Shown here piece by piece: positions 24,530 through 36,429 of a stretch of DNA of 64,000 nt; position 1 is the stretch's first letter, and the number at the start of each line of letters is the position of its first letter. Position numbers and translations under genes: made by a program. The notes beneath the pieces are model-generated. The model worked only from the letters and a program-made list of their open reading frames with translations, had not been told where the DNA came from and ran no database searches. Source of the DNA: Ashinkailepas kermadecensis (lineage: Eukaryota; Arthropoda; Thecostraca; Neolepadidae); contig JAOTOM010005149.1 of the NCBI GenBank assembly GCA_034440615.1, positions 124,001 to 188,000 of the forward strand, given 5' to 3'.

Positions 24530-26300
24530 AGAAGCGCATGAAAAACCATATGTATGTGGATGGCTTTTAAAACATACATACGTACATACATACATACCAG
24601 ACAAGACAACAAGACTCGCCCATGCCTCCAGTGAAAAGTTCATTGTACGCAATGACCAGATGCGAATGTCTTTAAAGCCATGTTTCTCTAGACGTAGCAT
24701 AAACTGGGGCGATTCCGAAGACACAGACTCGGGGAGGCAGCGCTAACTGGTAAATCACAATACCTGAAGTAATCGGTGAGCGAAGACCTCAAATGAGGTG
24801 CAGCCCAGCGCAGTAGTGTAATGACTACGTAAGTGCAGCAATAGAATGCATACCGAACCTCTTCCTCCAGATTGTGTACATGCAAACAACAGGGCATGCA
24901 TTGCAACAAACTTCTGGTTACACAATTATGTACGCGCTAGCATTTCGCTCAAGTATTTCGCTGGTACTGTTTCCGTGAAGAGGTTGCTTTTGGGTACTTC
25001 TTGCTGATACGATGGGGACCGAATGTGAATCCAGTGTGAATCCGTGATGAACATGACATACGAGCTTAGCACATGTGCGGAAATAACGCCTCCTTCCCTT
25101 CCTTTTATCTCCTGAGAAGATATTTAATTGTGCATCTATATTCAGAAAAGCATAGGGTGACACATGCTGAGCTTCCTTGGACCTCCTGAAAGCTCCTTTT
25201 ATTCAGATCGTACCTTGCAATACTCCATACAGATGGGCGTTGTATGACTATCACAGTGGGCGCGCCCTGAAGGTCACACAAACGACTAATCCGTGATACA
25301 CGTACCAACTGCCAAGTCAGAAACCCACTGTCCATATAAACAGTTAATGAGTGCACCAGAAAGCATTTAGAAACATGCCTTCATGACAACACACGTTGAA
25401 GGTTCATCACGATCGACATGGAAATTCCACATTCATGCGAGTTTGATCTCATTCGAGTTTGATCTCTTGCACCCGGACACCTCATGTATTCAAATACCAG
25501 CCCGAAAATATCTGGCCCCGTGTTTGTTTCTTAAAACAAGTTGTGCGATGAGTCCCAATAGTTCTTCTGATTAAATTTGTCCTTCAAGATTAGTCTCACT
25601 GTGGCATACGCTTAGCAGCCCAGAATTTCCTCATCATTTGGCAACACAAGGAACTGCGAAATGACGATTGTCGACAACGAAACACGATTATAATTCTACT
25701 GAAAATGGAATATACATCGGTTCTCTCCCCCACTGTATGGCTTTTATGAACAATAAACGGCTCAGCAATGGCGATGCATTCAGTTATTTGCACTTGTGAG
25801 ACGAGGCATTCTTTGAAACACAAGCCTTGTTTTCCACGACGCAGAATAAGAGCTGCTATGTAGAGTCGTAAGCGTCAAAACCAGCCGGCCTGCAAGAGCC
25901 AGTTCCACTCATCAGCATACAATCTTATAAAATTGAAGCGAAAGCTCACCGTGCAAGGTATATTTATATTTCACTTCCATGCTGCTCTCGTGCTTCGCTT
26001 GTTTATACGAAAATATTGATGTTTCAAGTATTTACGAACGGTATTTTATCGTCAATACGTGAATATTTTTGTGGGAAATAGTCTTCACCGGGGAAGTAAT
26101 ATATATTATCATGCACAGCATTCGAAACTATTTCACCGAACCTTTTTGTTTTCATCGCACCAAGGGCATGCCAAGACAAATGTATTAACCCTATAGGGCT
26201 AATTCTACCAGTTGTCCTATCCTTGTGATCATCCCTTGCCAAAGACAACATAACGGATGGAACTGCATTCTGCTGCGTGTATTCAGCAGTCCGCTATCTA
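24530..26300. other. Intronic sequence without supported genes
   Basis: AT-rich. It contains a CATA tetranucleotide stretch at 24574-24598. No gene or RNA is supported. Confidence 0.4.
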
Positions 26301-26324
26301 AGGGTCTGCGTCAGGTGGTCTGCC

Positions 26325-26795
26325 AACAGCCTGTCAGGTGCCCCGCCCGGTGGTCTGCCCGGTGGTCCGCCCGGTGGTCCGCTGCCCAATGGTCTGTCCG
26401 GCGGACTGTTCCGTCGCTTGTTCAGTGCTCTGCTCAGTGATCTGTCCGCTGGTCTGTTTCTTAGTCTGACCTTTGGTCTGCCCCAAGGTTTGCCCAGTCA
26501 CATGGTTTCTCCGGTGATTTGGCACGTAGTCTGCCCGGCGGTCTGTATCGTGGTCCGCTGGCCAGTCATCCGTCCCACGACCTGCCCAGCGGTCTGTCCG
26601 GTGGTCTGCTCCGTGGTCTGCCCCGAGATCTCTCCGGTGGTTTGCCCGGTGGTCCGCTGTCCATTGGTCTGCCCGGTAGTCTGCTGGTGGTCGGCCCCGT
26701 GGTCGGTGCCGTGGTCGGTACCTTAGTCTTCCCGTGGTCAGTGCCATGGTCGGTGCCGTGGTCGGTGCCGTGTCGGTGCCGTGGTCGGTCCTGTG
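26325..26795. repeat. Degenerate GGTCTGCCC / GTGGTCGGTGCC low-complexity repeat
   Basis: Short 11-12-bp motifs based on GGTCTGCCCGGTGG run through this stretch, with a purer GTGGTCGGTGCC part near 26698-26785. Long frames on both strands (Pro/Val/Gly-rich or Arg/Asp/Thr-rich) follow from it. Confidence 0.75.
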
Positions 26796-26935
26796 ATCTG
26801 CCGTCTGGCTGTATGCTGTCCAGCGGTCTCCTTGTGTGTCTGAGGTACGCGACCACCACTACCAGCATTGCGGCCACCTGGCAGTTGCATTATTCAGGCG
26901 CCACTCGACTCGACTGGCAGAGCGCGCCGTCCGAG

Positions 26936-27275
26936 ATGGCCGAGCGTGCCCTCCGAGATTGTCGGGAGTGCCTTTCGAGATTGTCGGCAGTGCCCTCCGA
27001 GATTGTCGGCAGTGCCCTCCGAGATTGCCTGGAGTGCCCTCTGAGTTTGTCGGGAGTTCCATCCGAGATTGCCGGCAGTGCCATCCGAGATTGCCGGCAG
27101 TGCCCTCAGAGATTGCCGGCAGTGCCCTCAGAGATTGCCGGCAGTGCCCTCAGAGATTGTTGGCAGTGCCCTCCGAGATTGCCGGCAGTGCCCTCAGAGA
27201 TTGTCGGCAGTGCCCTCCGAGATTGTCGGCAATGTCCTCCGAGATTGTCGGGAGGTCGCTCCGAGATTGGTGGAC
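26936..27275. repeat. Minisatellite, 22-bp unit, about 15 copies
   Basis: The core is CCGAGATTGTCGGCAGTGCC, with GCCGGCAG and CTCAGAG variants. Confidence 0.95.
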
Positions 27276-27284
27276 GGCCAGCGT

Positions 27285-27880
27285 CGACAGTAGCCAGAGA
27301 CCAGCGAGTATTACACCAGAACGAAAGCAGTGCCGTGCCGGGCCAGAGCAGGGGTGACGGCCGGGAATGACACGTGCCAGTCGTCTAGACCCTGTCAAAC
27401 CCGAAGGACAGTCTAGCCGAACATATCAGTCCTTAAGATGAGATACCGTGTCATACCAGATCTGAGCAGTCTTGATCATCAAATTGGGCATCAAGTTATA
27501 CATAGCTGCGAGAAGGTGATAGGATGACACGAAGACTTGGCTGGAGAAGTCTACCAACGAAACGAAAGAGAACAAAAAGGTGTGAACAAGCTAAGGTTTC
27601 ATTTGAACCCGTTTCGGGCTTGAATTTTTCCTGCTTATTTTGAGCATCAGATCACGTTCCATTTCGGCCGAAAATTGGAGCAGACAAAGCTCTGGTATGC
27701 GGGACAGCCAAGATTAAACGAATTTATTTGTTTGGCTTGGAGGAATACTGGAGCGACTATTCGCTGCATCCTTGCGCGCGAAATAACATGAAACTTCCAT
27801 ATGTGCAACTCGGAAATAGAACAGCATCGCCAAATTGCTGTCTTATAAACACGTCGCGACACTGCTGTATCACAAAGAAC
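27285..27880. other. Spacer
   Basis: No gene, RNA or array seen. Confidence 0.45.
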
Positions 27881-27887
27881 ACTTTCT

Positions 27888-28030
27888 ACTGAAGATATCA
27901 ACACAACTGTGAGTGCAGTATTGTCAACACCTCGTACTGAAAATATCAACACAACTGGGAGTGTAGTATTGTCAACACTTCCTACTGAATACATCAAAAG
28001 AACTGGGAGTGCGGTATTGTCATCACTATG
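27888..28030. repeat. Tandem repeat of about 48 bp, three diverged copies
   Basis: TACTGAAGATATCAACACAA, TACTGAAAATATCAACACAA and TACTGAATACATCAAAAGAA mark the starts. Each is followed by CTGNGAGTG and AGTATTGTCA-like blocks. Confidence 0.85.
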
Positions 28031-28329
28031 TTGAATTGAAAGGCAGGCTGGGAGCTGACAACTAATGACCTTTCGATGATGAGCACTGCTACTGCAGTCC
28101 GGTTCCTGTGGACAGGTCTATGCCTCAGAAAATCGTCAGTGTCAGCACTCAGTTATTGCAACACAAGAGTCAGAAACGATAATGCAATCGGTACTTCATG
28201 CATGTAGTAACATGACGATCAGGCGATCAAACATGGGGGGATAATCGTTCGCAAATAAAAACAAACTAAAGAGAGCAGGCCAGGCACAACACCAGATGCG
28301 ATAGCCAATGAAGTCGACAGCAATTTAGG

Positions 28330-28508
28330 TAAACCGCAGCAACTGCCAGCAGTCCAACTGCAACTGTCCAACTCCACTGCAACTGCCAACAGACCAGCTA
28401 CACCACTGCAACCACTAGCAGACCAGCTACACCACTGCAACCACCAGCAGTCCAGCTACACCACTGCAACCGCCAGCAGACCAACTACATTACTCCAACC
28501 GCCAGCAG
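28330..28508. repeat. 29-bp tandem repeat, about six copies, degenerate on the left
   Basis: The unit contains AGCTACACCACTGCAACC and CAGCAG. The left copies are shorter and more diverged. Confidence 0.88.
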
Positions 28509-28735
28509 TTAAAACATACGTACATCAATTCCGTTACAACTTAAGTCACGTGACCACCATCATACGGCATATGTCGTGTACCTACACGGCATTAACTAAG
28601 GAGAGCTAGGACACTATTATGAGCGGGTGTCTGTTTTTGCTGCTGATGTGCTCCGACCTATGAACCTGGTGGGTGGTGTGACATAATTAATCGCCCTTAG
28701 CGAGTGTCTAGGTCGCGGTCGAAGTGCGGAGCGCG

Positions 28736-28858
28736 AGCAGTCTGGAAGCAAGGTGCCCGTCTCCCAGCCGAAAGGTTGTGGGCTCGAGTCCCATCTGCCG
28801 CTACACTTCACCCGCGACTAATCGGCATGAGATTGGCGACGCTGTATGGCCCACAACA
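28736..28858 (+). mobile_element. tRNA-derived SINE, copy 2
   Basis: It aligns with 18142-18262. Box B is GGCTCGAGTCC near 28781-28791; the box A region is CAGTCTGGAAG. Similarity continues through the CGCTA-CACTTCACCCGC body to a GTCGACA end near 28858. The 28-bp minisatellite starts about 70 bp downstream. Confidence 0.72.
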
Positions 28859-28927
28859 GTCGACACATGGAAAAACTACCACCAGGGCCCAAAGGCTCTG
28901 GCTGTGCTGATGGCGCTGGCATTAGGA

Positions 28928-31900
28928 AGTACCTGCTATGGTATGTGATACGGTGCCGGACGGGTGAGGCATGTGATGTGGTGCTGTACGGCTGGGGTAT
29001 GTGATACGGTGCCGGACGGCTGAGGCATGTGATGTGGTGCTGGACGGCTGGGGTATGTGGTACGGTGCCGTACGGCTGGGGTATGTGGTACGGTGATGGA
29101 CGGCTGGGGTATGTGATACGGTGCCGGACGGCTGAGGCATGTGATGTGGTGCTGGACGGCTGGGGTATGTGGTACGGTGCCGTACGGCTGGGGTATGTGG
29201 TACGGTGATGGACGGCTGGGGTATGTGGTACGGTGCCGGACGGCTGAGGCATGTGATGTGCTGCTGGACGGCTGGGGTATGTGGTACGGTGCCGTACGGC
29301 TGGGGTATGTGGTACGGTGCTGGACGGCTGGGGTATGTGGTACGGTGCAGTACGGCTGGGGTATGTGGTACGGTGCTGGACGGCTGGGGTATGTGGTACG
29401 GTGCTGTACGGCTGGGGTATGTGGTACGGTGCTGTACGGCTGGGGTATGTGGTACGGTGCTGTACGGCTGGGGTATGTGGTACGGTGCCGTACGGCTGGG
29501 GTATGTGGTACGGTGCTGGACGGCTGGGGTATGTGATGTGGTGATGGACGGCTGGGGTATGTGGTATGGTGCTGGACGGCTGGGGTATGTGGTACGGTGC
29601 TGGGCGGCTGGGGTATGTGGTACGGTGATGGACGGCTGGGGTATGTGGTACGGTGCTGGACGGCTGGGGTATGTGGTACGGTGCTGGACGGCTGGGGTAT
29701 ATGATGTGGTGCTGTATGGCTGGGGTATGTGGTACGGTGCCGTACGGCTGGGGTATGTGGTACGGTGCTAGACGGCTGGGGTATGTGGTACGGTGCTGGA
29801 CGGCTGGGGTATGTGGTACGGTGCTGGACGGCTGGGGTATGTGGTACGGTGCTGGACGGCTGGGGTATGTGATGTGGTGATGGACGGCTGGAGTATGTGA
29901 TGTGGTGCTGTACGGCTGGGGTATGTGGTACGGTGCTGGACGGCTGGGGTATGTGGTACGGTGCTGGACGGCTGGGGTATGTAGTACGGTGCTGGGCGGC
30001 TGGGGTATGTGGTACGGTGCTGGATGGCTGGGGTATGTGGTACGGTGCCGGACGGCTGGGGTATGTGGTACGGTGCCGGACGGCTGGGGTATGTGGTACG
30101 GTGCTGGACGGCTGGGGTATGTGGTACGGTGCTGGACGGCTGGGGTATGTGGTACGGTGCCGTACGGCTGGGGTATGTGGTACGGTGCTGGACGGCTGGG
30201 GTATGTGATGTGGTGATGGACGGCTGGGGTATGTGGTACGGTGCTGGACGGCTGGAGTATGTGGTACGGTGCTGGGCGGCTGGGGTATGTGGTACGGTGA
30301 TGGACGGCTGGGGTATGTGGTACGGTGCTGGACGGCTGGGGTATGTGGTACGGTGCTGGACGGCTGGGGTATATGATGTGGTGCTGTATGGCTGGGGTAT
30401 GTGGTACGGTGCCGTACGGCTGGGGTATGTGGTACGGTGCTGGACGGCTGGGGTATGTGGTACGGTGCTGGACGGCTGGGGTATGTGGTACGGTGCTGGA
30501 CGGCTGGGGTATGTGGTACGGTGCCGTACGGCTAGGGTATGTGGTACGGTGCCGTACGGCTGGGGTATGTGGTACGGTGCTGGACGGCTGGGGTATGTGG
30601 TACGGTGCTGGACGGCTGGGGTATGTGGTACGGTGCTGGACGGCTGGGGTATGTGGTACGGTGCTGGACGGCTGGGGTATGTGGTACGGTGCTGGACGGC
30701 TGGGGTATGTGATGTGGTGATGGACGGCTGGAGTATGTGGTGTGGTGCTGTACGGCTGGGGTATGTGGTACGGTGCTGGACGGCTGGGGTATGTAGTACG
30801 GTGCTGGGCGGCTGGGGTATGTAGTACGGTGCTGTACGGCTGGGGTATGTAGTACGGTGCTGGACGGCTGGGGTATGTAGTACGGTGCTGGGCGGCTGGG
30901 GTATGTAGTACGGTGCTGTACGGCTGGGGTATGTAGTACGGTGATGTACGGCTGGGGTATGTAGTACGGTGCTGTACGGCTGGGGTATGTGGTACGGTGC
31001 TGGACGGCTGGGGTATGTAGTACGGTGCTGGGCGGCTGGGGTATGTAGTACGGTGCTGTACGGCTGGGGTATGTAGTACGGTGCTGGGCGGCTGGGGTAT
31101 GTGGTACGGTGATGGACGGCTGGGGTATGTGGTACGGTGCTGGACGGCTGGGGTATGTGGTACAGTGCTGGACGGCTGGGGTATGTGGTACGGTGCTGTA
31201 CGGCTGTGGTATGTGGTACGGTGCTGGATGGCTGGGGTATGTAGTACTGTGCCGGACGGCTGGGGTATGTGGTACGGTGCCGGACGGCTGGGGTATGTGG
31301 TACGGTGCTGTACGGCTGGGGTATGTGGTACGGTGCTGTACGGCTGGGATATGTGGTACGGTGCTGGACCTCTGGGGTATGTGGTACGGTGCTGGATGGC
31401 TGTGGTATGTGGTACGGTGCCGGACGGCTGGGGTATGTGGTACGGTGCTGTACGGCTGGGGTATGTGGTACGGTGCCGGACGGCTGGGGTATGTGGTACG
31501 GTGCTGGACGGCTGGGGTATGTGATGCGGTGCCGGACGGCTGGGGTATGTGGTACGGTGCCGGACGGCTGGGGTATGTGGTACGGTGCGGGACGGCTGGG
31601 GTATGTGGTACGGTGCTGGACGGCTGGGGTATGTGGTACAGTGCTGGACGGCTGGGGTATGTGATGCGGTGCCGGACGGCTGGGGTATGTGGTACGGTGC
31701 CGTACGGCTGGGGTATGTGGTACGGTGCTAGACGGCTGGGGTATGTGGTACGGTGCTGGACGGCTGGGGTATGTGGTACGGTGCTGGACGGCTGGGGTAT
31801 GTGGTACGGTGCTGGACGGCTGGGGTATGTGATGTGGTGATGGACGGCTGGAGTATGTGATGTGGTGCTGTACGGCTGGGGTATGTGGTACGGTGCTGGA

Positions 31901-33633
31901 CGGCTGGGGTATGTGGTACGGTGCTGGACGGCTGGCGTATGTAGTACGGTGCTGGGCGGCTGGGGTATGTGGTACGGTGCTGGATGGCTGGGGTATGTGG
32001 TACGGTGCCGGACGGCTGGGGTATGTGGTACGGTGCCGGACGGCTGGGGTATGTGGTACGGTGCTGGACGGCTGGGGTATGTGGTACGGTGCTGGACGGC
32101 TGGGGTATGTGGTACGGTGCCGTACGGCTGGGGTATGTGGTACGGTGCTGGACGGCTGGGGTATGTGATGTGGTGATGGACGGCTGGGGTATGTGGTACG
32201 GTGCTGGACGGCTGGAGTATGTGGTACGGTGCTGGGCGGCTGGGGTATGTGGTACGGTGATGGACGGCTGGGGTATGTGGTACGGTGCTGGACGGCTGGG
32301 GTATGTGGTACGGTGCTGGACGGCTGGGGTATATGATGTGGTGCTGTATGGCTGGGGTATGTGGTACGGTGCCGTACGGCTGGGGTATGTGGTACGGTGC
32401 TGGACGGCTGGGGTATGTGGTACGGTGCTGGACGGCTGGGGTATGTGGTACGGTGCTGGACGGCTGGGGTATGTGGTACGGTGCCGTACGGCTGGGGTAT
32501 GTGGTACGGTGCAGTACGGCTGGGGTATGTGGTACGGTGCTGGACGGCTGGGGTATGTGGTACGGTGCTGGACGGCTGGGGTATGTGGTACGGTGCTGGA
32601 CGGCTGGGGTATGTGGTACGGTGCTGGACGGCTGGGGTATGTGGTACGGTGCTGGACGGCTGGGGTATGTGGTACGGTGCTGGACGGCTGGGGTATGTGA
32701 TGTGGTGATGGACGGCTGGAGTATGTGATGTGGTGCTGTACGGCTGGGGTATGTGGTACGGTGCTGGACGGCTGGGGTATGTAGTACGGTGCTGGGCGGC
32801 TGGGGTATGTAGTACGGTGCTGTACGGCTGGGGTATGTAGTACGGTGCTGGACGGCTGGGGTATGTAGTACGGTGCTGGGCGGCTGGGGTATGTAGTACG
32901 GTGCTGTACGGCTGGGGTATGTAGTACGGTGATGGACGGCTGGGGTATGTAGTACGGTGCTGTACGGCTGGGGTATGTGGTACGGTGCTGGACGGCTGGG
33001 GTATGTAGTACGGTGCTGGGCGGCTGGGGTATGTAGTACGGTGCTGTACGGCTGGGGTATGTAGTACGGTGCTGGGCGGCTGGGGTATGTGGTACGGTGA
33101 TGGACGGCTGGGGTATGTGGTACGGTGCTGGACGGCTGGGGTATGTGGTACAGTGCTGGACGGCTGGGGTATGTGGTACGGTGCTGTACGGCTGGGGTAT
33201 GTGGTACGGTGCTGGATGGCTGGGGTATGTAGTACAGTGCCGGACGGCTGGGGTATGTGGTACGGTGCCGGACGGCTGGGGTATGTGGTACGGTGCTGTA
33301 CGGCTGGGGTATGTGGTACGGTGCTGTACGGCTGGGATATGTGGTACGGTGCTGGACCTCTGGGGTATGTGGTACGGTGCTGGATGGCTGGGGTATGTGG
33401 TACGGTGCCGGACGGCTGGGGTATGTGGTACGGTGCTGTACGGCTGGGGTATGTGGTACGGTGCGGGACGGCTGGGGTATGTGGTACGGTGCTGGACGGC
33501 TGGGGTATGTGGTACAGTGCTGGACGGCTGGGGTATGTGATGCGGTGCCGGACGGCTGGGGTATGTGGTACGGTGCCGGACGGCTGGGGTATGTGGTACG
33601 GTGCGGGACGGCTGGGGTATGTGGTACGGTGCT
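28928..33633. repeat. 4.7-kb minisatellite, 28-bp unit, about 168 copies
   Basis: The unit core is GGCTGGGGTATGTGGTACGG, followed by TGCTGGAC, TGCCGTAC or TGATGGAC. The unit has no stop codon on the minus strand, so two minus frames run 1318 and 1102 codons and many shorter plus frames appear; both strands and several frames being open together shows these are not genes. Rare variant units recur at fixed distances: TATATGATG at 29698, 30370 and 32330; GCTAGACGG at 29770 and 31730; GGACCTCTGG near 31366 and 33354. Spacings of 672, 1960 and 1988 bp are 24, 70 and 71 units. Confidence 0.98.
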
Positions 33634-35385
33634 GAACAGCTTGATGCATTGATGTTCTATTTCGGTAGTGTAGTTCGGCGCCACACTTTGGTAGCTTGAC
33701 ATTGATCCGTGTAAATCTGAACAAATAGATGTCTTGAAAGTGCCGGTAATATTTCTCGGCGTGGTGATGTAATCAGTTCTGCATTGCAGCAAGCTATTTT
33801 CATCACGTGATGCCACTCTGACATGCGAATGGCTAATCATTCAAAGCGCTAGCGAGACAGTGGTGATATCAGATGTCGGGAAAGTTGCGTAGCTTTGCGA
33901 TACTGGCGCTGTACTTTCTGTGATGTATCTCGCCGATATTCCATTGATATTTTTGGTTTCAAGCTCAACTTCAGGTGCAACCAAGGTTCTTATATATAAA
34001 TGATAAAGTTCATCCATCTGTCTCACTGGTGGAAGTGTCTCAGTCACAGTCGCTGTGAAGCAAAAAGCAAGCGACGGAAAATAACTCTCAACTGAGCATG
34101 GCACATTTTCGGGCTCATGTTGCGACCCAAATGTATGGCAAAAAGCAATGCGTAGAAAACTAATCATACAGCCATGTAGACAATTCACGGGATTTTCTTC
34201 TGATCTTAAAATATTATCTAACTGAGAACACGTTTCTTCGAAATACACATGAAAATACGCAACAAAGCTGATCTTCATTAGGAGATGACGTCTGCGCATA
34301 AGCTACAAATTGTGATAACAAGTGAAAAAGCGGTACAGGGTGGATAAAATATCTACACACCTCCTGACATGTTTCGCGTTGGGTAGGGGTTCATGGGAAG
34401 GCAAGCAGACTCATATCCAAGAACATGCAATTGGGGATAGTTCGGTACTCGTACTTATTAGGGGAAGAGGTAGGGACGCTTGTTAATGGTGGTGTTCAGG
34501 CACCCACGAAGATAAATTAAAAGGCCCTGCTCGGAGCCAACGGGAAGTACATGAGGATTAAGTATCCCTGATCCCTCAACAGGGGTTCGTCTACAGAACT
34601 TTGACTAGTGGTTGCGCCAATTCGCGAATGCGAGACCATTGTCCGAGGAAGCCATACCCCCCCCCCCCCTCCCCTCCCCCAGTAATGCAAAAGCGATGGG
34701 TATTGATCGCTGACTGGGGGCGGACACGGCCATGAAGAGAGTGGGGCGGACGACAATGACCGGGTCTGCCCGCCATCCTGTTGCCGTGCTAGAGGAGGCC
34801 CTGCCAAGCCCAAGCCCAAGCCCCTTCAGCCCCCGGACGTTCAATACACATGATGAAAAAGCCTGGCGACGTTCCGGGAGAGGGGGGACAGACCCCCACC
34901 CAGTGTCGATCGCAGTTTTAGTGCGTCAGTTTCGCTGACCACATTCAGCTTGGTCTCCCACCCAGGCATCCCCCATTGCTGTAATATTTAGAGTCCTTTA
35001 GATTGAGGATTGGCACTGCAGTGGCCAGTCGCAGCAAGCTTGCTAGCAGCCAGCCAGCAATCGACCTTGCCTACATTTCTACTTTTCAGCCTCCTTGCAT
35101 TTCTATTCAGACAGCCAGTGACAGTTATACACATGGGCGTAGGAACCGGGGGAGGGGAGCATAGGGGGCAGCGGACTCTCCTACCTCAAACTTTGAACAA
35201 GCTTATCATTGACCTTATGTGGGCGTTTGCTATTTATTACTGACCTACCTGGGCGGTGCAAGGAAAGAATCGACTTTAAAATGGCTCTTGCTCCCACTCC
35301 CCAACTTTGAAGACGTTTGCACGCCTATGGTAATACTAACTGAGTAAATGTACTGATGTGCTGCATGCATGTTTTATGTTCATAG

Positions 35386-35440
35386 TTGGTTGGTTATTTG
35401 GGTTTAGAGGCGCATCGACTGCGTTGGTCATACAGCGCCC
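35386..35440 (-). mobile_element. Short retroposed tail with perfect 14-bp target duplication
   Basis: TTTTATGTTCATAG occurs at 35372-35385 and again at 35441-35454, exactly flanking a 55-bp insertion. On the minus strand the insert starts GGGCGCTGTATGACC and ends AACCAACCA. It matches 20960-21014. Confidence 0.9.
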
Positions 35441-35535
35441 TTTTATGTTCATAGATAATGTTTCATATTACATGATGTAAAATCAGTCAAGCAACATCAA
35501 CATTACGTAGATTCAGGGAGGTACCCTACTACCTA

Positions 35536-35595
35536 GTTAGTTAGTTATTTGGGCTTTAGGGCGCATCGACTGCATTGGTCATTTAGCGCCCATAG
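35536..35595 (-). mobile_element. Short retroposed tail with 11-bp target duplication
   Basis: CCTACTACCTA lies at 35525-35535 and 35596-35606. The insert is homologous to the other two short tails and ends, on the minus strand, in a (TAAC)n-type tail. Confidence 0.85.
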
Positions 35596-36429
35596 CCTAC
35601 TACCTAACTACCTACCTGCAAGTATAGGCTAGTTTGCATCTTCGCCGAATCCCCGCAACTTTAATGATAAGTTGGTCGTGGTATTTGTATTCTCGGCTAC
35701 CGTTGTCTCTTGACACAATTATACGTTAAAACCTCGAAATGCCCACCCGCTATCGAAGAGCGGCGTTGCTTTCATTACTATCACGCTGATGCCAGACATC
35801 GACCAGACATCAAGGTCACTAGTGTTTATAACGCTTCAGGTTAAATTCGAGAAAAGTAAACCACTATAGTCACATGTTCCGGGCATCATTAGAAACTACA
35901 TTCATAATTACATGGGGCCGTGGTAGTTAGCTTCCTTCAACAACGATTTATAAAGGTCGATAACACCATCAAACATTCCGTTTCTCAGTGGTTAGCCTTC
36001 TACCGACCAGTGATCATTTAGTCAAGTTCAGGCAGGCTGGCAAAAACGATGAAGCACAACAAGCTTTTTGCTGCATGCATGATATATGGTGCAAAACGTT
36101 CAACTTTAATAATAAGCTATGATGGATTATATATTTAACAGCTAATTGTTCGACCAAAGAAATGTGCACGCATGTCGAAATCACGACCTTTGGCATGAAT
36201 TTTTGCACGCTGGAACCCAACTCCGTACTGATGAGCTTCGCCTCTTGTCTTTTGACTAGTGAAGCATTGCAACTCATGTCGTGGCATGCCATTGCTGAAG
36301 GAAGCGTCCAGCTGTTGATGTTCTCATCGATCCCCGCTAGCGTTCGGATCCCACGAGTGTTTCGCCTAAAAATAATCGGGAAAGCTTTGACTCAGCCTGA
36401 CGATATCGCAGACAATCACCACCACATAC

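Larger units (their letters stand above)
33650..36335. other. Intronic sequence without supported genes
   Basis: Mixed composition with a C-run at 34657-34669. The minus frame 33841-34299 (152 codons) is open but AT-rich and shows no domain. Two short retroposed tails at 35386 and 35536 are listed separately. Confidence 0.4.

Noticed and set aside
28740..28800. tRNA-like sequence
   Set aside because: Shared with 18142-18262 together with non-tRNA body sequence; a SINE.
29768..33840. Minus frames of 1318 and 1102 codons rich in Pro/His/Thr/Tyr
   Set aside because: They are two frames of the same stop-free 28-bp satellite; the repeat length in residues equals three DNA units, and plus frames are also open.
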